Shown one piece after another: positions 32,887 to 45,040 of a stretch of DNA of 64,000 nt. Position numbers and translations under genes: made by a program. The DNA is from Poecilobothrus nobilitatus (taxonomy: Eukaryota > Arthropoda > Insecta > Diptera > Dolichopodidae): positions 75,144,416 through 75,208,415 of the forward strand of contig OX352774.1 of assembly GCA_947095535.1 (NCBI GenBank), read 5' to 3'. Under the pieces are notes generated by a model, which saw only the letters and a program-made list of their open reading frames with translations, did not search any database and was not told the DNA's origin. The number at the start of each line of letters is the position of its first letter. Position 1 is the stretch's first letter.

Positions 32887-34980
32887 TTTTTTTTTTTTTT
32901 TAGTTGATAACATCTACCTAAAAATAATGTAAGTACATAATATACATTATGTACCTATGCATGTACCTATACCTATATATTATATTACATTATTGTCCAT
33001 TTATGATTTATGATTTGTGATTTCGTAAACTCATATGAAATAAAATGTATCAAAAAAAAAAAAAAAACAATTGATTACCTACAAAGATGTTTTTGAATTT
33101 CAAAATATGTAACATATGTACATACATATGTATGTATGTACATATGTACCTACATATTATTATTATTACATAAGTCAATTTAATAATTTTATATTTATTC
33201 TTTTTCCCTTGCTTTCCTTAAAAAAATACTTGTGGTGAGTTTTGATGTGTTCATATGAGTATTATGTACATATGTATATACATTATTATGTACTTACCTA
33301 CTTAGATTTTGCTACATATTCATATATCTACGATATTGAATTTATTGCATCTAAACATATTTCGAACTTATATAATGATGTAGGTACATATATATGTACC
33401 TATGTACATAATATCTTAACATAATTTTTATGATCTTATTTTTATCAACAAAAAAACAAGTATTTTTTCCTAATAAGCAAAAAAAAAAAAAAAAGCATTC
33501 AGCAAAAAAAGTAAAAAATTTGAAAACAATAGAAACTATTAATAGTTTCACTAATAATGTACGTATGCATGTACACATGCATATAATGCACATATAATTC
33601 ATAACTACATATAATATATACATATTATATATGTTAACATGAACATACATATTATGTATGTATGTATGTATATAAGATAATGCATTAATGCACATTGCAC
33701 AGAGCACATGTTTAACCTAAAAACTAAATGGTAATGAAAAAACTAAAAGAGTACAAAATGGTTTTCTATTTTTTTTTATTTTCATTTATGTACATGATGC
33801 ATTATATCATTTATATCATGCAGTACATACGTACATACATATTTGTATTTTTGTTTTTTGTATGTGATGTGTTTTATTTTGAATAGGTGCTGAGATGAGC
33901 TGATCTGAGCTTATTGAGCTGATGAAAGATAAGCCATAGAAAAAAAGCAAACAAAGAATTTTCTTTTTTTTTACAAAAAAAAAAAATTTGTTTTCTACAT
34001 CCAAAAGGAGTGTATTTTGTTAGAAAGAAATATAGAATTTGGAAACAAAGGAAAAGGCAACAAAGAAAATTATTTTTTCTGTTTTCTTTCCATTTCGTTT
34101 TCTCTTTTTCTTTACTGTTCTATTTTCATTTCATTTGTACTGCGCTGCTAACTGCTATAGTGCTATCCTGTATGTATTCTGTACACTGTACACAGTAGCT
34201 GTAATACTGTAATCTGATCTGCGTAGTGCATTATGTAATAATATGTTCACATTATATTATATTTACAACTACAACACAAATTACATTGCAACTTTACAAG
34301 TTTACAATTTACAACACTCTTTGTATATCTGATATAAAAATCTAATACAATAATACAAAATATACAGCATGTTATTTTTTTTACAGATTTCACAAAAAAT
34401 TATACATTCTTATTTTAAATTCTCTGACCTGTTCTAATATTTATTATTGATATATGTACATATTAATGATATTATACATTCATTACATACATATATACAT
34501 AAATTCATATTATAAATTTACAAAATATATGGATGTATGTATGTATGTACATAATCAACTAAATAGCTGCCTATACTTTATATTATTATAAACCTTCATA
34601 AGTTTATTTAGTACATATTTTAGTACCATTCACAAATTACAATTCACAATAATCATATACGCACATATTCATTATTCACAATCACAATGTATGATTATTA
34701 TTATTATTTTTTTTTTTTTATATACATAAATTTAAAATTACATATAATTTTTCACAAGAACATTTTACAGTGAGAAGAGAATTTCAATTCAGCAGAGAAT
34801 TAAAAATAAAAATAAACAAAATATCAAAACAAAAACTGAATTCTGAAATATGTAAAGAAAAGGAACTGAATAAAAAAAACAAAAACAAGAAAATAAGGAG
34901 GAAAAAAAAAAATAGTAAATAAAAATTTGGTTATTTTGATCAAAGTTATAGAGGGAAGTTAACTGTATAAAAAACGTCAG
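32887..34980. other. Microsatellite-dense AT-rich DNA (TACATA/CATATG)
   Basis: Dense imperfect TACATATGTATGTA palindromic microsatellites at 32935-32985, 33108-33160, 33240-33420, 33555-33680 and 34490-34550. Open frames here are Tyr/Met/Ile-rich translations of these arrays. Confidence 0.75.
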
Positions 34981-35328
34981 TTTCAATTAGTCATTCATTC
35001 TGTAAACTTGTGAATATTTGTGTTCGCATAATATACAAATAGAATATTATATAAAAACAGGTTTTTTTTTGCTTGTTAAAACTAAGTAGAATTTTTTAAT
35101 CAGTGAATACTAAACTGTGGATTATGATTTATGAACAGTTTTTTAAACTGAAATTTATTTGAAAATAGATAAATACATATGTACATACATAGTAAAACTT
35201 TGTTTTTAATAAAATAAAATGAAATTTTGTTGGATTTATTATTATAATAAATAAAAATTATAGTAAAATAATTATAAAATATAAATAATAAATTATTAAA
35301 AGAATATACATTAAATATATAATTAAAA

Positions 35329-35596
35329 ATGGTTCGAATAAAAAAAAACAATTTTGTATATAATAAAAATATATATCAATGTATTGTACCTGGATGTCAA
35401 AATATTGATAATGATACAAATAATCCATCAAAAATATATTATTATATATTATCAGAAAATGGATTACAACAAAAACTTTTGAATACATTTCTCGAAAATG
35501 TACCAATTAGGCCGAAAGTATCACGTATATGCTCAGAACATTATACTGATGATTGTTTTGAATTACAAAATGGTGTAAAAATGTTAAAACCAAATG
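35329..35596 (+). CDS. THAP-type zinc-finger protein, first coding exon
   Basis: The exon encodes 89 residues plus one base. It has the C2CH signature of a THAP DNA-binding domain: Cys18-x4-Cys23 (QCIVPGCQN), 44 residues, then Cys68-x2-His71 (SRICSEHYTDDCF), and the LKPN that precedes the family's AVPxF box. It stops at a GTAAGT donor (35597) after LKPN plus a G; a next exon starting CN would supply the Ala of AVPxF, so the phase-1 intron falls in a sensible place. The start is the first ATG, in AAAATGG context. The conserved Trp of the family is Leu here (QQKLLNTF). THAP domains bind DNA in nuclear proteins and in P-element-type transposases; which applies cannot be decided. No downstream exon was found, so this could be a gene with a long intron or a stranded exon. 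Confidence 0.8.
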
Positions 35597-35602
35597 GTAA
35601 GT
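35597..35602 (+). other. Splice donor GTAAGT after the THAP exon
   Basis: ATG|GTAAGT matches the eukaryotic donor consensus. The frame runs into a stop three codons further on if unspliced. Confidence 0.75.
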
Positions 35603-38600
35603 TTTAAATTTTTATTTAAATAAATTTAATTATCTATAAATGCATTCATACATACATATTTTATTGCTTTACCCCAAATTCCATATTATATTTCGTAAAG
35701 ATCTTTTCGCATTCAATTCTTAAGTCATTCCGGTAAATCAGGTTTAGAATTACTATTTTGTGCATTATATAGTGTTCGTATGTATTTTAAATGTGGTTTT
35801 ACATTAAAATGTGGTTTATTTATGAAATTTATTTGTGATTTGTGAAATAAAAAAAAAAATGTATAATAAATAAAATGTGAACAATAAGCTAAATAAAAAA
35901 AAAATTTTTTAGTGTATAATTTTATAATGAAAAACAAGAAATTATTTATTTTTATGTGATAAATAATACTACATAATAATAATAATACTAATCACAGTAT
36001 ATTAATAAGTACTTACATTTAAGAATATGTAGGTATGTACGTAAAAAAGCTGTTGAATCCCTTAAAATCAAAATCAGGTTATCTATAACCATGGTTAAGT
36101 ATATAAAAAAGTTTATGTTAGTTTTTGTGCTAAAGGAAATGTTATGAATAAAAAATGAAGCAAAAAAATACAAAAATTGTTAAGAAAATTTAAAAAAAAA
36201 ATGATCAGAATCAAAAATATTGAAATAAAAAAAAATACAACAAATTATTTAAAAGTAAGAATAAAGAAATTGGATTTATACTTTAACATAATTTTGTTGC
36301 TGATGAAAAATAATAAAAAAAATTTCAGAAATACCGTATATACATACATACTTAATGTGTAAACATTTTTAGAAATAATTTTATTTTTAAATAACTGTTT
36401 CTTAATTTAATAACAAAAATCACACAATAAAAAATAAAAATAAAAAAGCACATTGCAAAGCACAAGTAAATATTGACATACATATATTCATAAAAGAAAA
36501 AAGGGTCCCAAATACACATGTACACCTATTCTTCATTAAATTAAAAATATTTTTAAATAAATAAATATATATTTATCATATGCATAAAAAACATATAAGT
36601 ATATATTTCATATATAAATAAAAAATATATTCTACATTAATTTCTAAAAATTAATAAATCAAAACAAAATATTGAAGCTGAAAATAATATTTATTAAGCA
36701 ATTTACATTAGTATACGATAAGCATTTAGCATAAATAAACAATAAAATATATTAAATTGTTTAATATCACGAATAAACAAAAAAAAAAATAAATAAAATC
36801 GATATAACAAAATTATTTTTAATAATAATTCATATACCTAATGATTAAATGGATACATAAAAGATATTTACATAATATACGAGTAATCATTTAAATATAA
36901 TAAATATGATAAAAATTATTTAATATCAGCAGAATTTCGTATGACATATGACATACATATGTACACATATTGATCTATGAAATATTGCGTGTACTATATT
37001 AATTGTAACAAAAATTGATCAATAAATTTCATATACCTAGGTACCTAAATAAAATAGTTACTGATAATGCATGTATATATGTATTATTGATCCTTATGAT
37101 TGAAAACGTACGGAAAACGTAAATACTACCGAAATGTCAAATTAATTGTTATCATATGAATGAAAACGCGCGGAAAACGTTATTTTTTCGAAATTATTTA
37201 TTTGGTATGATTAAAAATGTACGATGTTTGTTTGTTGGGTAATAAGAAAAACGCGTGGATATGTTCGCGTTAAAAAAAAATTAAAAAACTAATGTGCGTT
37301 TTTCATTTACATATTTTAAATCTTTTTAAAAGTAAACAAAATGAAAAATTTAAGTTTTTTAATTGAACTTTTCTATTGTTTTATCATTTGTGATTATGAG
37401 AAAAATAAACAAAACAGGACAAATACGCTGAATTCGTACGAAGGATAAAAGAAAATAATTTGGTAGGAAATTTTACTTCTAACTCTTCAAGCGAAATTTC
37501 GTTGTGAGAAGAAACTATTCACATTTTAAAATCAATTGCAATTGAAAAAAAAACTTGTTTATTATAAATTTTTTACCTAAAAATCAACAAAATATACTTT
37601 TTATGAAAAAAGAACTTTATTTTTAATTTTCAAAACAAATTTTTTTAAATTTTAAATTTTATAAAAAATAAATTATTTTTGTTTACGTACTTTATAACTT
37701 GACGTTTATATTATAGGTAGGTACTAAAAATTAAAAACTGTTTTTCACAACTGTCATTTAATTTCGAATTAAAATTGAATCACATGTTTTCAATCATACC
37801 AACATATATAGTGAAGGTGAATAATCTTTTTCGAACTGTGAGTTTTTAATCATCATAAGCCACCATCTACTTTGTCATAATTTCGAAAGTTGAACAAAAT
37901 TACTTAAAGTTTGTTGAAGATGTTTAAAATTAAAATTTACTCAAAAATTAATATCAATATCTAATCTCTATATAATAAGTACATATGTATATACTCATTA
38001 AACACCATTTATGATTGAAAAGGATTCCAGCATAATATTACCTACATTATATTGGCTACCTACATACATATGTATATATTCATAGAAAATGCTCATCAAA
38101 TCAAGCATAGGATTGACTTTTCGAATAGAAAACTAAAAAAAAGGAAACAGCTTATTTTTAAGGCTACATAATATAAAAAAATATAATAAATCATTTTTTT
38201 CTCATACATACATATATACATACACATACATTACATACATATTATGTAAATTGAACCAAATTTTATGAAAAAAAAAATTAATTTATAGATACATATATAT
38301 GTATAGATAAATATCTATCTACAATCTACATTCATACATACATATGTAATATATCAATTAGATTAGCATAGAATTAGTAAAATTGCATAAAATTTATTCT
38401 AGCATAATAAATATACAATTTTAGAGCAAAGTTTTTTTTAGAAAGGAATTTTAAATATTCCACTTCAAAAATCTTTATAACAATAAGTTACAATATCAAA
38501 ATAACAAAAAAATAAAAGTATGTACATTGAATGCATAAGAATATAAAGATACCTATAACATACGTATGTATATACATATAGATACTTTATTACTTTATAG

Positions 38601-39386
38601 ATACATGGTAGATAAAAAAAATAACAGAAAATTAAAAATAATCAACATTCTCTATATAATAAATAAATAAATAATGAAGTTTCCAATGAAAAACTTAAAC
38701 TTTTTAAATACAAATCATGTTACAGAGAAAATAATGTGGATGTAGGTCAATCACTACAGATAAATACCCATATATATATATATATATCTTAGTTATAACA
38801 AAAATATCTAACATAAATAATTTAATATACAAATGAAGGAATTTATTGTAATTTAATCTTTTATAACTGTAGAATTCAACTTTTATTATTATTTAGTATA
38901 CAACAAATAAAAATATTAACAGATAAATTGTTTAGAAAGGAAACATTAATTGAATAAATAATTTTATTTTTTTAATTTCAAGTTTTTATTATTTTTATTT
39001 ATTTATTTTTAATTTAATTTGTCTATTCTATCTATTCTATGTATATAAAAACAATATAAAAGTCTGTATTTAGAAAAAAACAAACAAATAGTTTATTTAA
39101 CAAAGAACAAAATTTCGAATAAAAGTAAGTAAAAATTTTCATATTTCAAATTAAATATTAAAGAAAAAAACAAAAACAAAGGAATGTAAATCAACGGTTA
39201 TTAAAAGTGCACATTTCCAAAAGACAATCTGTTTAGAATTGTGACTTGCACCAAAATTTGAAAATTTAAATGAGAAATTAAATTAAATTGCAAAATATTG
39301 CATAATTTTATAATATATTGTCTTATAAATGTAAGAAAAGTAAGGTCTTTTAGCATTTTTAGATCTACGCAGAACTTGAGATATAT
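35603..39386. other. AT-rich non-coding DNA, possibly intron of the THAP gene
   Basis: No coding signal. It contains a repeated AAAACG motif cluster (37094-37223), many CATACATATATGTA microsatellites, and a TATATAAAA box at 39042-39050 with a GTAAGT at 39125 that might be a promoter plus short leader exon (weak). Confidence 0.55.
37094..37223 (+). repeat. Two to three copies of a ~42-base ATGATTGAAAACG motif
   Basis: TATGATTGAAAACGTACGGA followed by AAACGTAAATACTACCGAAA at about 37096, and TATGAATGAAAACGCGCGGA followed by AAACGTTATTTTTTCGAAAT at 37155. A shorter GTATGATTAAAAATGTACGA lies at 37205. Spacing is 50-60 bases. CG dinucleotides stand out against the A/T background. One further ATGATTGAAAAC lies inverted at 37786-37797. 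Confidence 0.7.
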
Positions 39387-39597
39387 TCATTCCTATTTTT
39401 ATTCCTTAACTCAACTTCCTCTGATCAGGCAGTACATTAGTACTAAAGGTCGTATAACCTATTGTTTGGTCAAAAAAGGGTGGTGGTGTTTAGTGGGTTA
39501 AAGTCCCACACACTCATAGAGGACTCGTGCTTGTTTCCTCTATAGTGTCTTTCGATGGATGATTCCCACCTATCCTCGCAAAAAAAAAAAAAAAAAT
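39387..39597 (+). mobile_element. SINE-1-related element, copy 5
   Basis: CCTCTGATCAGGCAGTACAT, CCTATTGTTTGGTCAAAAAA, GTTTAGTGGGTTAAAGTC, TATAGTGTCTTTCGATGGAT, CCCACCTATCCTCGC and a 17-A tail (39580-39596). The reverse complement is found at 56186-56388. The last ~120 bases align with the SINE-1 3' domain; the upstream part is its own subfamily. No tRNA head is seen, so it is either truncated or uses another head. Confidence 0.7.
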
Positions 39598-40335
39598 ATA
39601 CATTTGACAATGACTTTTCTTGAAATTTTGAGGGGCTGTAACTTCGTAACCCAATGCAACTAAGAAAAGCATTTAACACACGTAAAAATATATTACCGGA
39701 ACTTTAATTTGTAATGTCTTATCGATAAAAAATTTGTTAGGTGCTTAAGTTAAAGGTGTCTAAAAATAGCAAATTTTCAATTTTTGAGCCCTAATTGCTC
39801 TGGTATAAAAAAAACTTTTCTGAAGAAACTTATACTAATTCTAAAAGTTCTTTCTTGTCTGAAAATTTCAAGTTCCTATCTAAAAGCGTACCGGAGTTAT
39901 GAAGGAAAAAAAATCATGCAAAATTTGGTTTTGACATAATGGAAAATTTAAATACTAAATTTAAAAAAAAAATATGTATACATACATATATATTTTGGTA
40001 TTGATTTATAAAGGTAAAAACAAGTCCTATTGAATGGCGTTTTTGAATTGAAAAAATGTTAAGTACAATTTGAGATATAAGTACACATTTAAAAATAGAT
40101 CTTTTTCAAAGTTTGAGGGACTGTATTTCCGTAATGGATGGGGCTACATAAAAAAGTTATTCTACAATATTAATTTTTTTTTATAAGACATACCAATGCT
40201 TAAAATTTCATTCCTCTATCTTTAACGATTTAAAAGTTTTGTGCAATAGACGGACGAACCAAGTGAAACTAATAGGCACATTTTTTTCAAAATTCTTTTG
40301 TTTTTTTTTTGGAAATGTGCTAATAAAGAATAAAA
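39598..40335 (+). repeat. REP-C, most complete uninterrupted copy
   Basis: Order of blocks: GAGGGGCTGTAACTTCGTAA, ACACACGTAAAAATATATTA, CAATTTTTGAGCCCTAAT, ATCTAAAAGCGTACCGGAGT, CATGCAAAATTTGGTTTTGA, GTAATGGATGGGGCTACATA, ATAGACGGACGAACC, and a T-rich end with GGAAATGTGCTAA. It directly follows the poly-A tail of the SINE-1-related copy. No open frame. Confidence 0.65.
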
Positions 40336-43300
40336 CTTTACTATCAATGTTTATTACATAGGTAGTTATTTAAAATTTTTGAAAGATAAATATTATTGAG
40401 TGTAAATAACAAAATAATTAATCAATTTTTTTTTTTTTTTTTAAATATTTGAAATTAAGAGTATATAAATAGAAAGTTAATAGAATTTTAATTGGACAGA
40501 AATTCAATTCAATAAATACATAATAAGAATCTAAAATGGATTTCAAAAGAATTTTAAATGAAAAGAAAAATACATATTGGTATTACCTATATGTATCTAA
40601 AATATGTATCTTAAAAATTATAAATCACTATATGTATTATGGAAATTTATACAATAAGTAAAAAAAGTTAGTAAAGAAATTGGAGAAAACTTTTTAAAAG
40701 ATTTGATTTACATACATAATGATGTATGTATGTACTTATTTTTGAATCAAATCCAAAATTCAACATCTAATAAATTGAGAAATTGAGAAAAGAAAAATGT
40801 ACATACATAATATGTTTGTGGTTTCAGTAAATGGTGTAATAGTTAAGACACCGGCCACCGGATAGTGGCAAAGAAAAAGAAAATATAATATCAACTTATA
40901 TTTAACATAACTGTTATAAATAGAACAGTTAATTAGAAGAACCAGCAACAGAAGAATCAGTTAAACTTTTGATTAAAAAAAATCTCATCCCTGAAATCAT
41001 TTTATTTGTTTTGGAGAATTTCTACCTTCGTCTAGTGCTTCTTTTTGAAAAATCGCAGTAACTACATCTGGTCTCGCAACAGTACAATGCAAAAACAAAT
41101 TATTTGATGATGGCAAACAGAGAGATGTAATTATGTAAAAAAAAATCTTGCTAAAACGACAACTATTTAATGATTCGTTGATTATTTACTTAAATTATAT
41201 GAGTTATGATAATTGAGATTGGAGAGTTAAAAATCTTCTTTATTTAGATTTTTCGATGAGCTTAACTCTCATATTTACAAATGGAAAAAAACATCCATCT
41301 AAGTATTTGCAAAAAAAAAAAAAAAAATGCACAGTCATCGTATAGGAAATTAATTCATTCATTTCAAGAAATTCTTACTCGAATTCAAAGGCTCGATTAA
41401 TTGCAAATTATTTGAAAAGTTTATAGTAAGTAAGTATCTAAAGTAAGTACAATTCGGAAAACATAAATAAAACGTGCCAATTATTAAAAAAAAAAAAAAA
41501 AAAAACAAAAAAAAAATTAAATCAACAATAATTCAAATTAAATTTTATTTAACATTCAATATAATAGAATTTAAATAAAAAAATCAAAAAAATCAAAACA
41601 AAAAAATCGAATCGAAACTTAATTGAATGGAATTTCAATATTATTGTTATATAAAATTAAATTAATGAATAATAAATAAAACGAATCGTAAAATGAAAGA
41701 AATTAAAAAGAAAAAAAGATTATTTAATAAATATTAATAAAAGGATTCCAATGAAATTTGAAAAATTATTTACCCATTCAATTAAATTGAAAAGAAATCG
41801 AATTGAATCGAATATACATATTATATTTAAATTATATTCAACCATTATTTTCTTATAAATGATATTTAAGTACTTATATATACATATACATACATACATA
41901 CATATTACATTTTTGTATTAGTTCCGAAATATTAAAGAAGTTTTATGCTTTATCATCAAATTTTAAGTTCTAATAAATTTTTTTTTCTTTTTTTTTTTTA
42001 TAACATCATTAAATTTCATTTTTATATGATTGAAAGGAAATATAAAATATCCTGATAATACATAAATGTACATACATTCATACATACATATGTTATATAT
42101 TATGGATTTGAAAGAAAGCGGTGAATGAATGTCTTATTTTTTTTTTTTGCTGCATAATAACATTTTCGTATTTCGTATTTGAGTTACATTACAACAACAA
42201 AATAACGACGTATACAGGAAAGAAATGAAAACAAAAAAAAAAAGAAATAAAAAAAAAATTTCGAATATTTTTGAATTTAATTTAAAGTTGAAATAATTGT
42301 GCGCTCACATAAAAAAAATGCAAAATATTGGAAATATGGAAAAAAAAAAGATGACATAAAAATAAATATATTTTGTACAAAATTGTACAAAAAAAAAAAA
42401 AAAGTTTAGCAATGCAAATTGTATCAAAAAAAAAAAAAACATAATTTAAGAGTAAAACATAAAAAAAAAAACAAAAAAAAGGGAAAAAAAATTATAGAAA
42501 AGGGAACATTTTTTGTGGGTGTTAAGTTATGTGAAAAGAAATTGACAAAACATATACTAACATTATGTTTTTAAATACATGAATAATGTCAATAAACATT
42601 TTTTTTTTTTTTGTTATTTGTTGTTGTTATTGAATAATGTTAGAAGAAGAGAATAATGTAAATAAATTTGTTTGATGTGAATGAATTTTTTTTTGTTTTT
42701 TTTTTTTTAAATTTAATATTTTTAAAAATTTTTAGATACTAAATTTTTATTAAAACGTAAAATGTGAATGTTATTTAAATATTCAAAGACACTTTTGTCT
42801 TGTTTTATCTTAAGTCAACAAACAATTACATAATAAGAAGTAAGTAAAACCAGGTATAACCTATTTTATTTTCAAATAAATATGATTTATGTACATGATT
42901 TATATATTTGCGAGCATGTATATACAAAGGTATGTTATTATTTAGGTAGGTACAAAGTTTTTTTAAATTCTATTTATTTTATACTTTTTGTATTTATTTT
43001 TTATTATCACTATAGGTACACACATACATACATATTTATTTTGTTGTGCTTGTTATTGTACAATTATTCGTTTGTCTCTTATTTTTTATTTGTTAATTTT
43101 TAGGTTTCAAAAACTTATTAACAATTGATTTAACAAAGATTCTAAAGTACAATTTTTACGTTTACTTCAATTTTTTTCTTATTTTACTATAGATACATAT
43201 ACAGTTTAGTCCACTGTGCGCTACATTTTGCTTATAATAAATACGCTGTAATATTTTTTTTTTTTTTGAATTAAGAGCAGATGTAAATCGAATTCGAACA

Positions 43301-43990
43301 ATTCAATTGCAAAAAAAAAAAAATGTCTGATTCTGAACCGATTACATACATCCAATGAACCTGTACATATCTGTACATGCATATGTAGTTGATTTTTATA
43401 CATAAACTGCAAATGAAAAATTTTATATATGTATATGTATGTATATATGTATGCATGAACTATGGGTGCATGACATTTTGTTGAAAAAAAAACCCAAACG
43501 AAAAAATCTCAAATTTAAATTTGGTGGAAAAAATCCCGAAAAAAAAAATCCTGAAAACCAAAAATACCGAAATCAAGGAATTTCTGTTCAAATAAGTACA
43601 TATACATACATTAAAAAAAATATAAAAAGGATTTTAGAGTATTGGACACAAAACTATAGATTATACGCTTATTCCTAAATTTATACATATATATATATAT
43701 ACATGTTATATATATGTGAGATTATTAACTATAAAATCCATTCCAATTATTTTTAACATGTTATGTACTTAGGTAAATATTTGAACAGATATTTGCTTGG
43801 TTCACTGATGTCAATATCCAAATAATATTCAAGTTCATAAATATATTACAAATATGTAAACAATAGTTTAATATTATTTGTATTAGTTATACCAAGGCCT
43901 AAGTAAACAGGCCAAGAACTGAAAACACATGAATGTAGTTGTGAGAGAATTCCAATCGATTCTCACGTATTGCGCGTATGAATAATTTAA
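40336..43990. other. Low-complexity A-rich DNA
   Basis: Very long A tracts (41489-41508, 42390-42403, 42427-42440) and T tracts (40425-40442, 42600-42612). No coding signal; a short SINE-1 head fragment lies at 40827-40875. Confidence 0.65.
40827..40875 (+). mobile_element. SINE-1 tRNA-like head fragment
   Basis: GTAAATGGTGTAATAGTTAA is close to the A-box region of the head at 15494 (ACTATGGTGTAGTGGTTAAG). It is followed by GACACCGGCCACCGG instead of the usual sequence, and no B box is seen. Probably a decayed head or another tRNA-derived piece. Confidence 0.4.
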
Positions 43991-44014
43991 TAATTGATGT
44001 GAGTCTCGATTATA
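43991..44014 (+). repeat. 24-base direct repeat, first copy
   Basis: TAATTGATGTGAGTCTCG followed by ATTATA. The second copy, at 44370-44393, differs at one base. The copies are 379 bases apart; the second ends 10 bases before the inverted-repeat element at 44404. Confidence 0.9.
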
Positions 44015-44403
44015 GCCATATAAGCGTGTACAAAATTTTAAAGTATGAAAGTAGCTCGACGTATACTATTACGATATTGAGGCAATTTATCTTAAGAAGC
44101 TTTTAAAATAAAAAATTTAAAGGAAGACAATTTTTTAAATGCATATTTATGAATGAAAATATTATATTTTAAAATATCTTTATTTAATGAATTATGTAAA
44201 AAAGATGCGCCTTTAATTTTTTCTTTGGACCAAATTGAATAAAGTAAATGGTTTTTGTGTTTTTTCAAGATTTATAGTCGGCCCCCTATTTTTTTCCATA
44301 AGACTGCGTGTAAATTTGTTAAAAGCTGGCCCCTTATTAAGCTTTTACTCTCTGCACTTCATGGCCTGATAATTGATGTGAGTCTCGGTTATACCAAAGA
44401 ACA

Positions 44404-44756
44404 TATAATTATAAGAAGTCTCATCAGAACACTTTTTCAATTTTTAGATCTAGGATGTGTACGATCGGAGGGAAAATAAAATAAAAAAGCATTTTTTTAT
44501 TCTCTTTAAAATTTTGTATTTTACTTTTTTCTTTTTTTTTCTCTTTTTTTATTATTGGTTTTCAATGTAAATTGTATAAATAATATAAATTTTAAGAGCG
44601 AATTTGATGTAATGAGAGAGAGAAAAAAAAACAAAATCAGAAAGAACAAAAATTCTGATGTGGGTCGTCAATCGTCATATCACATCACAACCCACATATG
44701 ACAAAAAATATTTTCAAAATTTGTATGAGATGAGGATGAGACTTCTTATAATTATA
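44404..44756. mobile_element. MITE-like element with 22-base perfect inverted ends
   Basis: The left arm 44404-44425 (starting TATAATTATAAGAAGTCTCA) and the right arm 44735-44756 are exact reverse complements over 22 bases. They enclose 353 bases in total with no coding sequence. The interior holds a second hairpin with 8-base arms ATGTGGGT/ACCCACAT (44658-44697). Terminal inverted repeats with short non-coding content fit a MITE. The right end touches the mariner-type fragment, and outside both arms GAACA lies in inverted orientation, offset by 4 bases. Confidence 0.6.
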
Positions 44757-45040
44757 AAGGGTGTTCAAAATTGAGGTATCATTTTGATTTTGCCGCCATT
44801 TTTTTCCTACCTGAAATTTTTATACGAGGTTTCTTTAGGTATATTCTAAATACATTCCGGTTAGTTAATATGGAACGTTACACGAAGGAACAACGTGTTT
44901 TTGTTATTACAACATTTTTTGAAAATGGTAAAAGTTTTCAAGATGTAATTATGAAATTTTGAATAAAATTTGGTAGAGAAATAGACCAAGGTCGTAGACC
45001 AATGAACTATATGTAGATACTATATGTAGAACAACTAATC
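44757..45040 (+). mobile_element. 5' fragment of a mariner-type DNA transposon
   Basis: It starts with GGGTGTTCAAAATTGAGGTA, which resembles the 5' terminal repeat of some mariner-like elements, followed by a ~90-base leader and the transposase start at 44870. No matching 3' terminal repeat was found downstream, so the element is truncated. Confidence 0.55.
44870..45016 (+). pseudogene. Transposase N-terminus with helix-turn-helix, broken
   Basis: The frame begins MERYTKEQRVFVITTFFENG and continues KSFQDVIMKF, then a TGA stop (44960-44962), then IKFGRE in the same frame, and ends at TAG 45014-45016. Y(T/S)xEQRxFxV..F..NG followed by a ..F..KFGR block is the N-terminal helix-turn-helix seen in certain mariner-like transposases (the DUF4817-type domain), as I recall it. 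Only about 45 residues remain; the catalytic part is absent, so it cannot act. Confidence 0.65.

Noticed and set aside
33108..33160. Regular TACATATG repeats as a CRISPR-like array
   Set aside because: Simple microsatellite without distinct spacers, in insect DNA.
33242..33707. Tyr/Met/Ile-rich open frames
   Set aside because: They follow TACATATGTATGTA microsatellites.
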